A DNA stretch of 64,000 nucleotides from the NCBI GenBank assembly GCA_026874595.1, contig CM049310.1, positions 26,893,058 through 26,957,057 on the forward strand. Reading direction: 5' to 3'. The stretch's first letter is position 1, and every line of letters begins with the position of its first letter. A model generated the notes under the pieces. That model ran no database searches, was not told the DNA's origin, and was given only the letters and a program-made list of their open reading frames with translations. The DNA comes from Sipunculus nudus (Eukaryota > Annelida > Sipuncula > Golfingiida > Sipunculidae). A program made the translations under genes and the position numbers. Shown here in pieces: positions 25,801 through 37,469 of this stretch.

Positions 25801-26948
25801 GAGGTTGGTAAGGTGGAACAGTTAATATAAGTGATATAATTAGTTCTCCTCTAAGACGTTATCATATTGTTTGGATGTGTGGTCGATTTGTCTTTTAGAA
25901 ACTTTACTCAAAAAGTTACAAAGGGGATTTAATTCTGTTGGGAGGCGACTCCCAATGTGTTTAATATTTTTATCATCGTGAGATAAGGCATTGTCAAGGG
26001 CGAGGACCATAGCCATTTTCTGAAATCAGAAGCCGCCACTGTCCTAGCTGCATGGAAGGGCTAATATGTGATTCAGCCATGCAGTTATGTAACCGTGACA
26101 CATTTTGTGTGTAGCATAAACTAAAGTTTATGAAGATCGTGGCGGAGGCTATGAGGTATCTCATTACTTTTTCTAGTAATTTTGTATAGACATAACAATT
26201 ACAATTGGGGAGAAATACAACTTTTCCACAGGTCATAGGTCGGGCACAAGTGCACTGAATACTGACACACTTGAGCAGCGGTTTGCTAAACAACGGAAAC
26301 CCCTCTTGGCAGCTTGTTCATGCATGAATGAAATATGGTTTCAGGCATGAGGAAACCCACGTATAACCCGGGTGGTTTAACTTTAACCCCTCGTGATTGC
26401 TTGTTAAGGATAGATGAAATATCGTTTTATACGCCAAGAAACCCACGGGATAACGTATCTTGGTGTAATGTTGTCTTTGCATGACAATCTTAGGCCAAAA
26501 TATCAACCCTTGACTCACTGGTCCGCACAAGACACAACGTAACCCCCCCCCCCCCCCCCCACCCCACGGCAAAAGATGAGGGCCTGTTTAATGTTTGCTT
26601 CGACTAAGGTCGCTGTGCTTTTATTCGGCCATCATGCAAAATGACGAAACTGTACACCGTGTATTTCAAATATGAAACGTTAATTACCGTAATTATTAGA
26701 GTATTTAAAGTACTAACGCGTAAACAAGAGAAATAGGGCAATTTTTTCTGTACTATTGTGCTGATATTAATATATGCGTGTATAACTCTTACAGTCAGTT
26801 GTCAAATCTTAGACTTTCAATTTAATTTGAATATTGATTTCTAATGTACTGTACACACGGAAGAGATACGGGTTTACATACACGGCAATCTTACTGACTT
26901 ACCAATGAGAACCAGCCAGCATATAAGAGGTTCCCGGGGAGCAGCCAT
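19892..26948 (-). CDS. MCT-like (SLC16) transporter, copy 3
   Basis: Intact five-exon gene, predicted 493 aa. Exons in transcript order: 26903-26948, 23709-23852, 21916-22059, 20555-21496 and 19892-20097, all with GT-AG borders and phase-1 introns. The protein starts MAAPREPLICWLVLIG and exon 2 adds the TM1/TM2 hairpin (FKTGWIMTAFSLSS). The MCT signature (SKIFPYNRSLALG, LFAGGSVGG) is at about 127-149. A polar loop runs about 192-274. TM8 has NGVADLFGR, with the conserved pair at about D327 and R331. GGSTPMLGQLV lies in TM10 and the tail ends PSSVHM. TM7 differs from copies 4 and 5 (FYQFGIIFGFGGFLTYV against LFQFGITFGFHGFITYI), a possible specificity change. Intron 1 carries a SINE split by a 699-bp MITE, and intron 2 carries a 25-bp minisatellite. 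As an SLC16-family carrier it probably moves small organic anions, possibly with protons; this is family knowledge, not shown here. Confidence 0.88.
22227..22275. repeat. (AT)n microsatellite in intron 2 of copy 3
   Basis: AT dinucleotides with a few interruptions. Copies 4 and 5 have only a short ATATATAT at the matching place (about 33212-33224 and 53091-53102), so the array expanded in copy 3 or shrank in the others. Confidence 0.8.
22941..23255. repeat. 25-bp minisatellite in intron 2 of copy 3
   Basis: About ten units of consensus GTGTCCAGAGAGGTGCTGCG plus ACCCA, followed by two or three related units of the type GTCCAGTGAGGTGTCGCCAG. Units differ by several substitutions. Homologous arrays in copies 4 and 5 are shorter. 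The 25-base period and presence of stops argue against coding. Confidence 0.88.
24856..25680 (+). mobile_element. tRNA-like SINE split by a MITE, intron 1 of copy 3
   Basis: The left part (GTGCACATAAAAGCGAAC...CTAGCGAAGCTTGCG) ends at 24917 and the right part (GGAACATGTACG...GGATTCGATTCCAGGATCGG) resumes after 25625. The uninterrupted version is at about 35935-36045 in copy 4 and 56305-56415 in copy 5. The box-B-like GGATTCGATTCC and the shared GGATCGGCCC end place it with the SINEs of intron 1. Confidence 0.55.
24918..25616 (+). mobile_element. 699-bp MITE with 9-bp target duplication (copy A)
   Basis: Element starts TACGCTC and ends GAGCGTA (7-bp terminal inverted repeat) and is flanked by the direct repeat CACAGCAGT at 24909-24917 and 25617-25625. 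The matching site in MCT copy 4 (35986-35994) is empty with a single CACAGCAGT, which fixes both borders. A nearly identical copy in reverse orientation is at 61339-62036 with its own 9-bp duplication. A 61-codon ORF (25358-25543, starting MQREQFKFDRKL) is preserved in both, but nothing shows it is translated. Three CCAAT-type motifs are present. A 9-bp duplication is typical of Mutator-like (MULE) transposons; the assignment is inferred, as no transposase is present. Confidence 0.88.
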
Positions 26949-27023
26949 CTTTACAGGATTTCTCTCGCAAAGCATATATGTAGCCTTGACCTTGTGAATC
27001 CTACCGGAAAATTCAGCTCACGT

Positions 27024-27048
27024 CACGTGTCGTATATATATATATATA
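27024..27048 (-). promoter_or_regulatory. candidate TATA and E-box of copy 3
   Basis: Reading toward the gene, a TATATATA run (27033-27048) is followed by CACGTG (27024-27029), which lies 76 bases upstream of the ATG at 26948. The same order and spacing occur in copies 4 and 5. In copy 3 the TATA stretch has expanded into a longer (TA)n. Promoter function is inferred from conservation between paralogues. Confidence 0.45.
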
Positions 27049-27389
27049 CGGGTTCAAGGAGAAATGTTTTTTTTTTTTTTTTTGGGGGGGGGGGGGGAGG
27101 GGGTTAAGAGGGCTCTCTGTGCATTTATTTAAGAAATAAACGTTTAACAGTTATCATTTATAAAGAGTGCTTTATTTCTTACTGTACATGCTGGTTGTTT
27201 TCTCTTCGATCTTCATGAATTTTCTGGATCATTGGGGTGTCAGGAAGAATCATCGTTCTGGGATTTCTGAATGCAAACTCCTTTTACAACTTTTGTAAAA
27301 TCCACTGGAACATCCCTGTATATGTAGATAAGGGCCAGAGCTGTCAACCTCGTTTGACCCATAATTGACCTGAGACAGGTTTTCAAAAG

Positions 27390-27588
27390 TCTCAGTATAC
27401 TAATGTTTTTCTCTCAATATACTAATGTTTCTCTCTCAATATACTTATGTTTCTTTCTCAATAAACTAATGTTTCTCTCTCAGTATACTAATGTTTTTAT
27501 CTCAATATACTAATGTTCTCTCTCAATATAATAATGTTCCTCTCTCAGTATACTAATGTTTTTTATCTCAATATACTAATGTTTCTCT
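27390..27588. repeat. 22-bp minisatellite upstream of copy 3
   Basis: About nine units of consensus CTCTCAATATACTAATGTTT with two or three more T/C bases. The paralogous places have one unit each (about 37906-37925 and 58029-58050), so the expansion is private to this unit. Confidence 0.88.
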
Positions 27589-30500
27589 CGCACTCGCAAC
27601 GGGTGACTGGAAGTGTTGCGGATATTTTTCAACACTTTTTTTGACATTATGATTGAATTGTTCATCACAATACCTTTAGGCTTCGTGGGCGACTCCATTT
27701 AGCTAGGCTGAGCTGATGCTGTGTACACGTTTGGGTCACTGGCTGGACCAGAATCTACCGATATGGGTTATCTGTTTTTACATAAATAAAAAATGAACAA
27801 TAGACAGGAATAATTGATACTTGGGTAAAATTAACCAGAATTGATTTGAAATGTCACAAAAAGGGACAAGAATTTGTTTGAATTTTTCACATAAAGACAA
27901 AATATGTTGGGGGAAACTCCGGGGGTGGAGATGGAGATGGGGGGGGGGGGGGGGGGGGCAGCTGCACTGATGGTCCGGGCCCCGATGCACGACATAGAGA
28001 TAACTTACTGCTTAATGACCATTGACCCGGACGAGTGACATTATCAGACAGAGTTAGTTGCCCCATGATTTAGCCTGTATATTCATTTCGCTACATCTGC
28101 CTTATTTTCTCAAGGAACAAGAGTGAAGTTACATATAGGTATCGTTTTGATACCGTAACTCATGTTGCATAATTACTAATTCCTGAAAACCACTGGTGTG
28201 TTCTAGTTCCTTATACAGACACACGATGGCGCCTCGCTATCCTGCACAAGGCGGAAAAAATAGTACATCAGCCAGAGGGTTCACCGATACCAAACAGGTG
28301 ACAATGGCTATCAATGTTTTTTTAAGGTGTATGTTTGTGGATAATAAAAATGCCTGATAGCAGTATGAAAGTGGTAGCTTTCTGTAAAATATCAGCCTGT
28401 TTTGAAATGTACTTGAACTGAAATTACAATTTTGCGGTTCATACTGTTATAAATATTATTTAGTTATAACATCTAATATCATGCCTGTTTTAAAACAAGT
28501 TTGATGTCGGTTGATAGTAGACATTTATAGCTTTCATCTGGTGTGTTATTCATGTATATAGCTTACCAAATTCCAAAGATATGAATACTTTTCCTCACCC
28601 TGTATCGTAACAATTTGAATAATATCAGCTAATTTAAAAAAAAAACAAGGTGTATTTCTGATTAGACCAACCGTGGCCAGTTTGTTTTTTAAGTGATTAA
28701 TGAAGTCTGATATCTTTTAGCTGAAAAAAACATGTCTGGCAGTCAACTACAATTTGTGGATTTGGGCGTGGTGACAGAAAGGTGTTATTCCGTTCTTAAG
28801 TTAGCCGATACATGTCCCATTGCCACAAACTGTCCGCTGAAACAATTAATGCGTAGTGGATGTTTTGAGTAATTTTGTGTCGCATACCCTAGCACTTATC
28901 GAACTCCAGTGGGGAATGCTTCTAATTCTCTACATGGCTGCTATCGGGGGCCGATATATAGACTTTAACGTGGATGTCGCAGGCCGAATGTCACACATTA
29001 AATGTATGCAGGCCCAGGTACTCGGCTAGTTTTTTTAATATATGTTTTTTGCATGTCTCCAGTTGAAAAAAGATAAGGGCGACAAGTCATTTTCAAGCAG
29101 TATATTTTTATTTGTAAGTTTTTGTTATATTGGTGCCTAAGTCACTTGTGATTTCGTACAAACTAGGCCGCCGTATCTGCACTTCTGGCCAAATTCGCTT
29201 TCTTACACGAAATATAAAAAAGCCTTCGGCTGAGAGAGGGCTATCTTTTCTGCTGAAATATTTCCATGCAAATATGTCCTACAAAATTAACATATAGAAT
29301 CAAGGCAAGGGCAGTAAATGTACCTACAACATTTTGCTTGGGCTTCACCATAAATAAATGACAGATATTGCAGTTTGCCTCTGTGACAGGACTAACTGTG
29401 AAGCAGAGCTGTAAGTTATTCATTCTGAGTTGCCTCTGTTTATACTGTTAACATTTCTTACAGGAGAGAGATTTCTAAATAAATACCACTTTCTGTAACG
29501 GAAACTAGATGTTTATTTGAACCGTGGGGAAAACAGAGTTTTATCATGAATAAATGCCAGTTTGCTATACTGCCAGGGAGTGCAATGACTCATCCTGTTC
29601 CGGTTTTATGTTAAAACTAAGTCTTGTAAATGCTAGTGTTAAGCCCAAATTAATCAAATCAGTTGTTGTACAAATCTAATTTAATTCTAACCTGCGTTGA
29701 CTCAGGAGTTCATGGATTATGTCTCAAACGAAACCCTAGCAGTTCAATTTCAACTAACTTTACCAGAATGGAAGACATACATGGTTCGCCTTGGGCTATG
29801 TACTTGCACCATAGAATGCCATTAAGATTCTTTTGTTTTAATCTTTAAAATGCTGTTTTTCACTAAACGGTCGAAGCAACTTGTGTCCCTCTCATTCCCT
29901 AGGTTGAAGGGAGATTATGTTAATGACTGACTGTTGTGCTGGCCGAACAGTTATAGTATCAATGAGGTTTACAGTTTGCCCTTAAGAGAATATCATCCCT
30001 CGCTTAGTAGGATATTATTGTAACTGTTAGATAACATAATAGGGATACATCTTCTAAAAAGATTTGTTTTCATATTATTTATTTTTATTTAAACATTTCA
30101 CTAGAGTTACATATGATAATAAACATGAAAATAACCGAATTGTCATTCTTCTGGTGATTTACTTTCTAATTCCTTGTAAATGTTAACTTTCTTATGATTT
30201 GATTTGGTAAAGTAGCCAGGCATGAAATAACTATAAGATGTAATAGACTTTTAAAAGCCCCGGTGATAATCCAAAATAAAAATGACTAAATGATTTCATA
30301 TTCCACTTGGTGTCATCTTTCCAACCATGCAAAATAAAACTCATAAGATATGATGTTTTTCTCTCAGAAAGCGATTGCACATTTATACGATTATGATCTT
30401 ATAAACTGATATTGCTTATTTTTCCTTTATACCTAACATTGAATATTACTTAGATAGTTTTATTTTGGAATATGAAATTCCCAAATACACAAGGGCCTAG

Positions 30501-30859
30501 TTGTGAAATAATCATTGTAACAAACAATCCTTTAAGGAGTCCTTATCACATAGAGAACATTCACGCTGGACAGTGAAACTTTACATGCATAAGTATACAA
30601 ATTCCATATCTTAAATACATTATAATCTGTTACCTCTTCTGTTGATTTTAAATGTTTAACTTTACTAAGTGCTCCACTGGTCATAATGCTCAGCTGAATC
30701 TATATTGGTCAGTGATCTAAGTCTTATCTACTAAGGAGAGTTTTAAGAGAACCTGTATACACAACGTCTGAACTAAGTTATCATCGTTTTCCTATGTAAA
30801 GAAGCGGGCTGTAAAAGTCATTCTCTCCGCAGTCCAACGCCTAGCCTCTACTGTAGGTC
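27589..30859. other. intergenic DNA between copies 3 and 4, duplicated downstream of copy 5
   Basis: Matches 37930-40668 plus 45823-46031 plus 50472-50732 throughout. It holds poly(G) at 27939-27958, a frameshifted short ORF (28732-29029), and two further ORFs of about 60 codons (29241-29423 minus, 29663-29848 plus) that also occur in the duplicate. Those ORFs may be open only because the duplication is recent. No recognised gene. The stretch includes the empty sites of the Ngaro-like (about 30409-30420) and Tx1/L1-like (about 30599-30612) insertions. Confidence 0.6.
28227..29029 (+). pseudogene. duplicate of unknown short ORF, frameshifted
   Basis: Paralogue of 38527-39311. An ATG at 28732 opens MSGSQLQFVDLGVVTERCYS and continues 46 codons, then a 4-base insertion near 28849 (relative to 39135) shifts the frame into a stop. 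The downstream part is alignable to the same final TAG/TAA. About 500 bases upstream, an ATGGCGCCTCGCTATCC (28227) runs 24 codons to a GTGACA donor-like site, and an acceptor-like TTTTAG precedes the ORF. This suggests a two-exon transcript, but the frames do not join consistently in both copies. I do not recognise the protein. Pseudogene or non-coding status is more likely than a gene. Confidence 0.35.
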
Positions 30860-33800
30860 TCACATATGTACAGATGACGGAGATGACATTGTTGGATGGG
30901 TTACTTCATATGATTTAGCAGCGCAACACTGGGATTTACAAGGTCGGCATCGTCGGCCTGTTAGCAGGGCCAAAGCTGCAAATACAAAGGCGCCCGTTGA
31001 CAGATGAGGTACACTGGCGTAAGAACTACTGAGGTCTCGGATGGCACCTGAAAATATCATACATGTACATAATAGCCATGTCGTCAATATTTGTTTTAAG
31101 TTATATATCTGAAAAACACTCCCAGTGTATTTACGTAAAATATCATAAAATGAAGATGCTGACTGTACATGGTAATAAACAAGTATAAATGATTTGATGA
31201 TTATAAATTCTTCTTCGCTTCTTTTTTCTTGTTTTTCTTACTGTTATTATTTCTACTACAATTGCTACATGTAATTTACAGGTTAACGTTTCTATATTAC
31301 TTTAAAAATGACTATTTGAACAATTTATAACACAGTCTTTTTCTTTTCTATTATAGATTTTTTTCTCAAAACCCTATCCGTAGTCAATTCTTGCGCTGAG
31401 TTTTGAATCAATAAAAGACGCACCCAGTGAATTTCACTAAGCTTATATCTCATTTTTATTTAATTTCCACCATTTAATAACCTTCGTGTAATATATAAAT
31501 ACCTGTTATTAATTGATGTATTGAAAGACCAGTCCCGAATCCAAGATTTGCTATCCCGACACCCGTCCCGGCTAGCTCTGGTCCAACGGCGTCCACCACC
31601 AACTGACCGAGCATGGGCGTCGACCCTCCGACAAAGAAACCGAACACAACCATCGTTAACGCCAGAACGACATGTCCAGGGAACACGGTCAAAATGATGA
31701 ACATAGCGGCTCCAGTTAACAAGTTCGCTATCAAGAGAAGGTAGAGATTTGTGCATTCTAGATTTGCTATTAATCCGATAACAATGCGACCGAAAAGGTC
31801 CGCAACTCCATTAATAACAAGTAAAATAGACCCTTGATTGGTCGTGAGTCCAAGTTCCTCTGCATATGCCGGAATGTACGTTATGAACCCGTGGAAACCA
31901 AAGGTTATTCCAAACTGAAACAAAAATACGCAAAAAAACTGAAGGGAAACTAGCTTGCAGAACTTCGATTGGCAACAACCTTGTTTAACATCACTTTGAG
32001 TTGCGTCATCTTTACATTTTTCTCCAGATTTTGAGCATGATGTCGTCACTTCCGTTTCCTTTATTTCATTTGTAGCATTAATATTGACGACTGATATGGC
32101 ATTTGTTTTATTTTCCAGATTTTCAGACGTTTCTTTGAACAGGTCCGTCTCTTGAATTTTCTTTTGAGTATTCCTAATGTTTTGCCGACCAGCACTGGTT
32201 ATGTGGCGTCCATGGGACCATACTAAAACAGCTGATATTAGTACATTCAAAAGAACACCGCCATACAAACGCACTGTGCCTCTTGTTCCGAATATGTCTC
32301 TCAAACGAATATTGAATCTTGGGAACACTATGGCGCCGACGCTGCCTCCAGCAAACAGCATGCCCAGAGCCAAAGATCTGTTATACGTAAATATCTTACT
32401 TGTCGCAGCGATACTCCCCGTGATTAAAAGAGAGTTAGAAACACCTGAAAGAAATAGTCATAAAATCTGAAATATACATGCAATCTGATATACAGAGGCA
32501 ATCGATACATCGACACCGGAAAAATAGATTTGTATGTTTCTCCACCACTGCCATGAACTCGTACCTGAATTTTATCAATTCCTTTTTTGTGGACTTAGTA
32601 TAATTTAAATTTAAATGCTTTGAAGACGTTTGTTGCCATAAGAGTCGCTCTTGTTATATAATAATTAAAGCAAAGCTGACAAAGATGTTCTGATTCGTTG
32701 AATATTTGTTGCAGTTAGCATGTCTGAGTGTGACAGGCATTACAGTCTTGTGGTCTCAACTTCCTTGTATTTTGCATTATCGGTTCATATATTTTGATGT
32801 ATTTTTCTCAGGGCGTTTAGGCCTTCTCGTCTATCAGTCTGGAAACTACCCTAGGTTACATGACTCGAGCAGGCACGGGATTCGTGTAAAGTGTGGAACC
32901 TACCATGTAGTACCCCCCACGTGAAAATGGTTGCCAAGAGAGACGGAGCCAGGGAACATCCCCACATGGCCACACAGCCAATCAGCGCGGCTCCTACCAA
33001 CGGCAGCCACAGCGGGAAATGGTCACATATCCATCCGACAAATGGTGCTAAAAACGAAATTTATCAGCACGTGACACACAATTTTAATAAGAATTACTAA
33101 GCACATTAAAAGTATGAAACACAATTTAATAAAATGAACGCCGATATAATAAAATCAAATAAAATTAAATGTGAGTCTAATTTATTAGTTCGGAAAATAA
33201 TCATTTAAACCAATATATATATATTCTGTATCTGTCTGCTTCTAGACACATAGTTCTTGATTGAATGAGTTGAAAAACATAAAAAAGCTCAATTTATATA
33301 TGGTTTAGATATGATGGCGTATCTAGGCGTATTTATGAAGATATTCCTGTAACCTCTTACTTTCCATTTTAAGTAAGGCCACACAGTAAAAAAATAGTAG
33401 TTCTTCGGATTCGCAGCTCCCGTATTTCGTGGATCATTTCTCTTTGCAATGAGGACCAGTGTCACGAAATGGATCGTGTCATTTTTTTTCTTTTTTTCAG
33501 GTTAGATGTACAGGGTTAGCGGTACATTTGTATTTGTTGAGCGAGAATTGACGCGCCGGTGAATTATTCTCCTAAACGATGGCGGCATTCGGTGAAAGTT
33601 TGGTGAGTGCGCTGCTGGCCTTTGCTAAAGCAGAGGCTATGTGTGTTTTGTTCCCAGCCTCTTTAGTATTGAGTGTGCCCATTAATACAGATGGACCATA
33701 GTATGAAAAGCAGGCGAGGCTTTGTTATAGTCTAATGAATTATAATTTATATTTAAAAAAAGCCTCCAGGGTAGAAGGGTATTTAAGATAGGCCATACAA

Positions 33801-36800
33801 AGTATTGAGTACAGTCTGTTGAGCCTACAAAAACCAGAAGTACCGTCCGCCAGTGTCCAGAGAGGTGCTGCGACCCAGTGACCAGAGAGGTGCTGCGACC
33901 CAGTGTCCAGAGAGGTGCTGCGACCTAAATGTCAAGAGAGGTGCTGTAACCTAATGTCCAGACAGGTGCTGCGACCCAGTGTCCATCCAGTGAGGTGTCT
34001 CCAGTCGGGGTCCAGTGAGGTGTCGCCAGCCGGGGATCAGCACATCTAGATACTGTTTAACCGGACTCTGTGTTTTTAAAAAAGTTTTATCTGATGTATA
34101 TGTACCAGTGTATATGTTGAGGCGTTACAGGATGGGAACCCTATCTGGTAGGTGAATTTGAATTCTGTACCTTTTATGTTATTTTAATATTCTCTTGTTG
34201 TTTAGCCACTGATACGTTGTGTGCGCCATAAAAACCGCACAATCTCTACTATTCCACGTTGAAATAAAGGCAACCCGGTCCGTCCTTTGTAAGGGCAACC
34301 TTTCACTTGGTCATGTTAGTGATATGTATTAATTGTTATTTAAGTTTCATTCATCATTTCAAGATTTGCAGTGTATTTTTTTATATTTTCTGGCAAGCTA
34401 GCAAAATTCCACTTAATTTGTCTCGACCTGTAAATGAAAAAAATAATAAATATTCGTGAAGGTTCTTCTTATTGTTTGGTTTCAGATTCCGTAAAATAAT
34501 ATTTGTGTGTGTGTGTGGTATAATCAAACATACTTACAAACCGCCATGGAGCTGAGGGAGAGCGCTGTCATTATCCAGCCCGTTTTGAATGCTCCTTGTC
34601 CGAACATGTCCAGAAAGTCCAAATAGAAAATTCCATAGGCCCTCAGGGTACCGTCAGCGATACAGAAGTTTAAGGTCAAACCTTTGTTAATGACAGAGAA
34701 AAAAGGTCAAAATCAAATACACGTAATTTGCATAAGTTAAGCATAGATATATTATTTCATATTAAATGAATGTAAGAAGGAAGATTAATAAAACATATAT
34801 ATTGCAAATATTTTATTTTAACAATATGTTGACTTTCATTACCTTTCTCCAGGATATTTTTTATGAGTCCATTGTTATTTAGTTGTGAAGGAGCTACATC
34901 TTAGAGCTACATGGATTTTTTAGTGTTTAAATATTGTCACGCCTGGACGCTCCCGGTGTCAGGGTTGTTTTCATGTATAGACATGAATCAAAAGAGGTAT
35001 AGAAAGTTCATCGTAATATATATAGAGCCAATGGGATTGTTTTATTATTATTATTCTGGAGGCTTTGGTTCAGTTAAATCAGGCTTCAGAGCCATTCGTA
35101 AACATATTTGAGTTTAACCAATTTTAAAGAAGAGAATACGCAAAGTAGCCAGCGAGGTATAAATTGACCAGAGATTATTGTGGTCCATGTGGCTATAGAA
35201 GACATGTGGTAACTGATGGTAGAGACTGATAATTGGAGTTAAATGAGAGGAGAATATGCTGAAGTATATTGAGTGTATTTCGCTGAGCCAGTCTTGCTGT
35301 TTGTTGGATGTACCATACCTGATGAACATTATACGAAGAAAAAGGTTCAATTTGTTAGAGAAAAGGCCGGATATATGTCACTCATATTTTTGGTGAAATT
35401 AACACTTAAAATGTGTTTAATCTCGAGCTATCATTTTATTTTCACTGTATACAAAAGTTTCGTAGCAAATCCACCTAGGCATATGGACTCTCAAATGCAC
35501 CTGTTTCGCACGTAGTCAAGGTTTTAGGTTTTTAATAAACGTGGTATTACGTTTTGTTTTAACAAACATGTCATTTCAGTAAACGACATCAACACCTCAT
35601 GTAGATTTGCTATTGTTACGGGTGCATATTAAAGCGGATTTAGCTGTCTCGCCGTAGAAGTTTGCTTTCCTAGCGAAGTGGCTGTGCGCCACCGTTATGG
35701 GTTCGAATCCCGGATCGGCCCAATTCCCCCCCCCCCCCCGAGCAAATTATGTATATGAAACATGGGTGTTCGTCAAAAAATGACAGCCACCACTCACTGG
35801 GGCGGGGGAATGATTGTTTGAAGTAGTTGAGTTATTACCGCCATCTAAAGTTCATCAAAAGTGTGCAAATGGGATAATCAATCTTGTTATGTTAGCAGAA
35901 CGCTCCTAAGGGGAGGGGGGGGGGGGGTACGTGGTGCACATAAAAGCGAACTTAACTGTCTCGCTAGCGAAGCTTGCTTTTCCAGCACAGCAGTTGGAAC
36001 ATGTACGCCGCCGACATGGATTCGAATCCAGGATCGGCCGAATATTTTCCCTGGGCATTGTTAACGTAAAATAATATATCAAAATTAAAAATGTTTACGT
36101 AACATAATATCAGAATAAAAATGTTTACCACTTTAATCATGGCCCTCATTATGCAGAGGTATACTTGCTGTAAAGAATTTGAAAACCTAGCGATTGATAA
36201 GGTGGCATATAGTTAATAAGTAATCTTCTTCAAGACGTTATCATATTGTTTGGTTGTGTGATCGATTTGTCTTTAAGCAACTTTACTCAAAAAGTTACAA
36301 AGGGGTTTTGATAAAATTTTTGGAGGCCACTCCCATTGTGTTTATCTTTTTATCATCGTGATATAAGGCAATGTCGTGGGCGAGGGCCAAAGCCATTTTC
36401 TGAAATCAGAAGCCGCCTCTGTGCTATCGGCATGGCAGGGCTTATCTGTGATTCAACCATGCAGTTATGTAACCGTGACATATTTTCTGTGTAGCACATA
36501 CTAAAATTTATGAAGATCTAGGCGGAGGTAGCTATGAGGTCTCTCAATACTTTCTAGTAATTTTGTGTAGATATAACAGTTACATATAAGGGTGAAATAT
36601 GACTTTTCCACAGGTCATAGGTCAGGTACAAGTGCACTGAATGCTGACACACTTGAGCGGCGGTTTGCTAAACAACGGAAACCCTCTTGGCAGCTTGTTT
36701 ATGCATGAATGAAATATGGTTTCAGGCAGGAGGAAACGCACGTACCCCACGTAATTTAACCCTCGTGATTACTTGTTAAGGGGAGATGAAATATCGTTTT

Positions 36801-37330
36801 ATGTGCCAAGAAACCCACGGGATAACGTACCCTGGTGTAATGTTGTCTATGCATGGGAATCTTTGGGATAAATGTCCTACCTGTGCTCACTGGTCCGCAA
36901 AAGACACACATGAACCCCCCCCCCCCCACCACCACCACCCCAAGGCAAAAAGTGAGGGCCTGTTCAATGTTTTCTTCGACTAATGGTCGCTTTGCAATAT
37001 TTCGGCCGTCATGCAAAAATGTTCACCGTGTATCTCAGATATAAACGTTTATCACCGTAATTATTAGATATATAGGTGCTTATACATATATTTACATAAG
37101 TGTTAATTTAAAGGTACTAACGCGTACACAAGAGAAATAGGACAAATGTTGCCGTAATATCGTGTAACTCTTAGGGTCAGTTGTCAAATCATAGACTTTC
37201 AATTTAATTTGAATATTGATTTCGTATGTACTGTACAAACGGTAGAGATACGGGTTTACATACAAGGTAACCTTACTGACTTACCAATGAGAACCAGCCA
37301 GCATATCAGAGGTTCCCGGGGAGCAGCCAT
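30860..37330 (-). CDS. MCT-like (SLC16) transporter, copy 4
   Basis: Intact five-exon gene, predicted 487 aa. Exons in transcript order: 37285-37330, 34538-34681, 32904-33047, 31503-32444 and 30860-31047; GT-AG borders, phase-1 introns. Domain order matches copy 3: MAAPREPLICWLVLIG start, FKTGWIMTALSLSS in exon 2, GWICDHFPLWLPLVG in exon 3, MCT signature (SKIF, NRSLALGMLFAGGSVG) at about 127-149, polar loop about 192-274, NGVADLFGR with D327 and R331, GGSTPMLGQLV, tail ending SSPSSVHM. The last exon is 18 bases shorter than in copies 3 and 5: it lost one unit of a small repeat and therefore six residues just before the end. Intron 1 contains two SINE-like sequences with poly(C)/(G) tracts, and intron 2 a short 25-bp minisatellite. 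The SINE target of the MITE seen in copy 3 is empty here. Confidence 0.88.
33851..34035. repeat. 25-bp minisatellite in intron 2 of copy 4
   Basis: About five units of the same consensus as at 22941, followed by two units of the GTCCAGTGAGGTGTCGCC type. Roughly half the length of the copy 3 array. Confidence 0.85.
35655..35740 (+). mobile_element. tRNA-derived SINE in intron 1 of copy 4
   Basis: Box-A-like TAGCGAAGTGG at 35671-35681 and box-B-like GGTTCGAATCC at 35700-35710, with tRNA-like spacing, ending CCCGGATCGGCCC followed by poly(C) (35726-35739). Copy 5 has the same sequence interrupted by the insertion at 55541-56044. Copy 3 lacks it, so it inserted after the copy 3 unit separated, or was deleted there. 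Confidence 0.6.
35915..36045 (+). mobile_element. second SINE-like repeat in intron 1 of copy 4
   Basis: Begins after poly(G) at 35915-35927 with GTGGTGCACATAAAAGCG and ends with GGATTCGAATCCAGGATCGG (box-B-like at 36018-36029). It contains the intact CACAGCAGT (35986-35994) that is duplicated around the MITE in copy 3. Confidence 0.55.
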
Positions 37331-37391
37331 CTTTACAGGTTTTCTCACGCCAAGTATATACATAGCCTTGTGAATCCAACCGGAAACACGT

Positions 37392-37413
37392 CACATGTGT
37401 TGAATATATATAA
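37392..37413 (-). promoter_or_regulatory. candidate TATA and E-box of copy 4
   Basis: TTATATATA (37405-37413, minus strand) is followed by the palindromic E-box CACATGTG (37392-37399), 62 bases upstream of the ATG at 37330. Order and spacing match copies 3 and 5. Function is inferred. Confidence 0.45.
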
Positions 37414-37447
37414 GGGTTCAGGGCCAGATCTAGGAGGTATATCCCTT

Positions 37448-37469
37448 TCGGGGGGGGGGGGGGGGGGAG
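37448..37469. repeat. poly(G) tract in 5' flank of copy 4
   Basis: 18 G residues (37450-37467) about 120 bases upstream of the start codon. The matching place in copy 5 (57660) has only GGCGGGAGGGGGG and copy 3 lacks the segment, so the tract expanded or shrank since duplication. Confidence 0.8.

Noticed and set aside
29241-29848. ORFs of 60-61 codons conserved at 39525-40130
   Set aside because: They are preserved only because the duplication is recent. No coding signature, start context or family is seen.
35655-35740. Functional tRNA gene in intron 1 of copy 4
   Set aside because: Good box A and B, but no acceptor stem, and the same sequence recurs in copy 5 as a repeat. A SINE explains it better.
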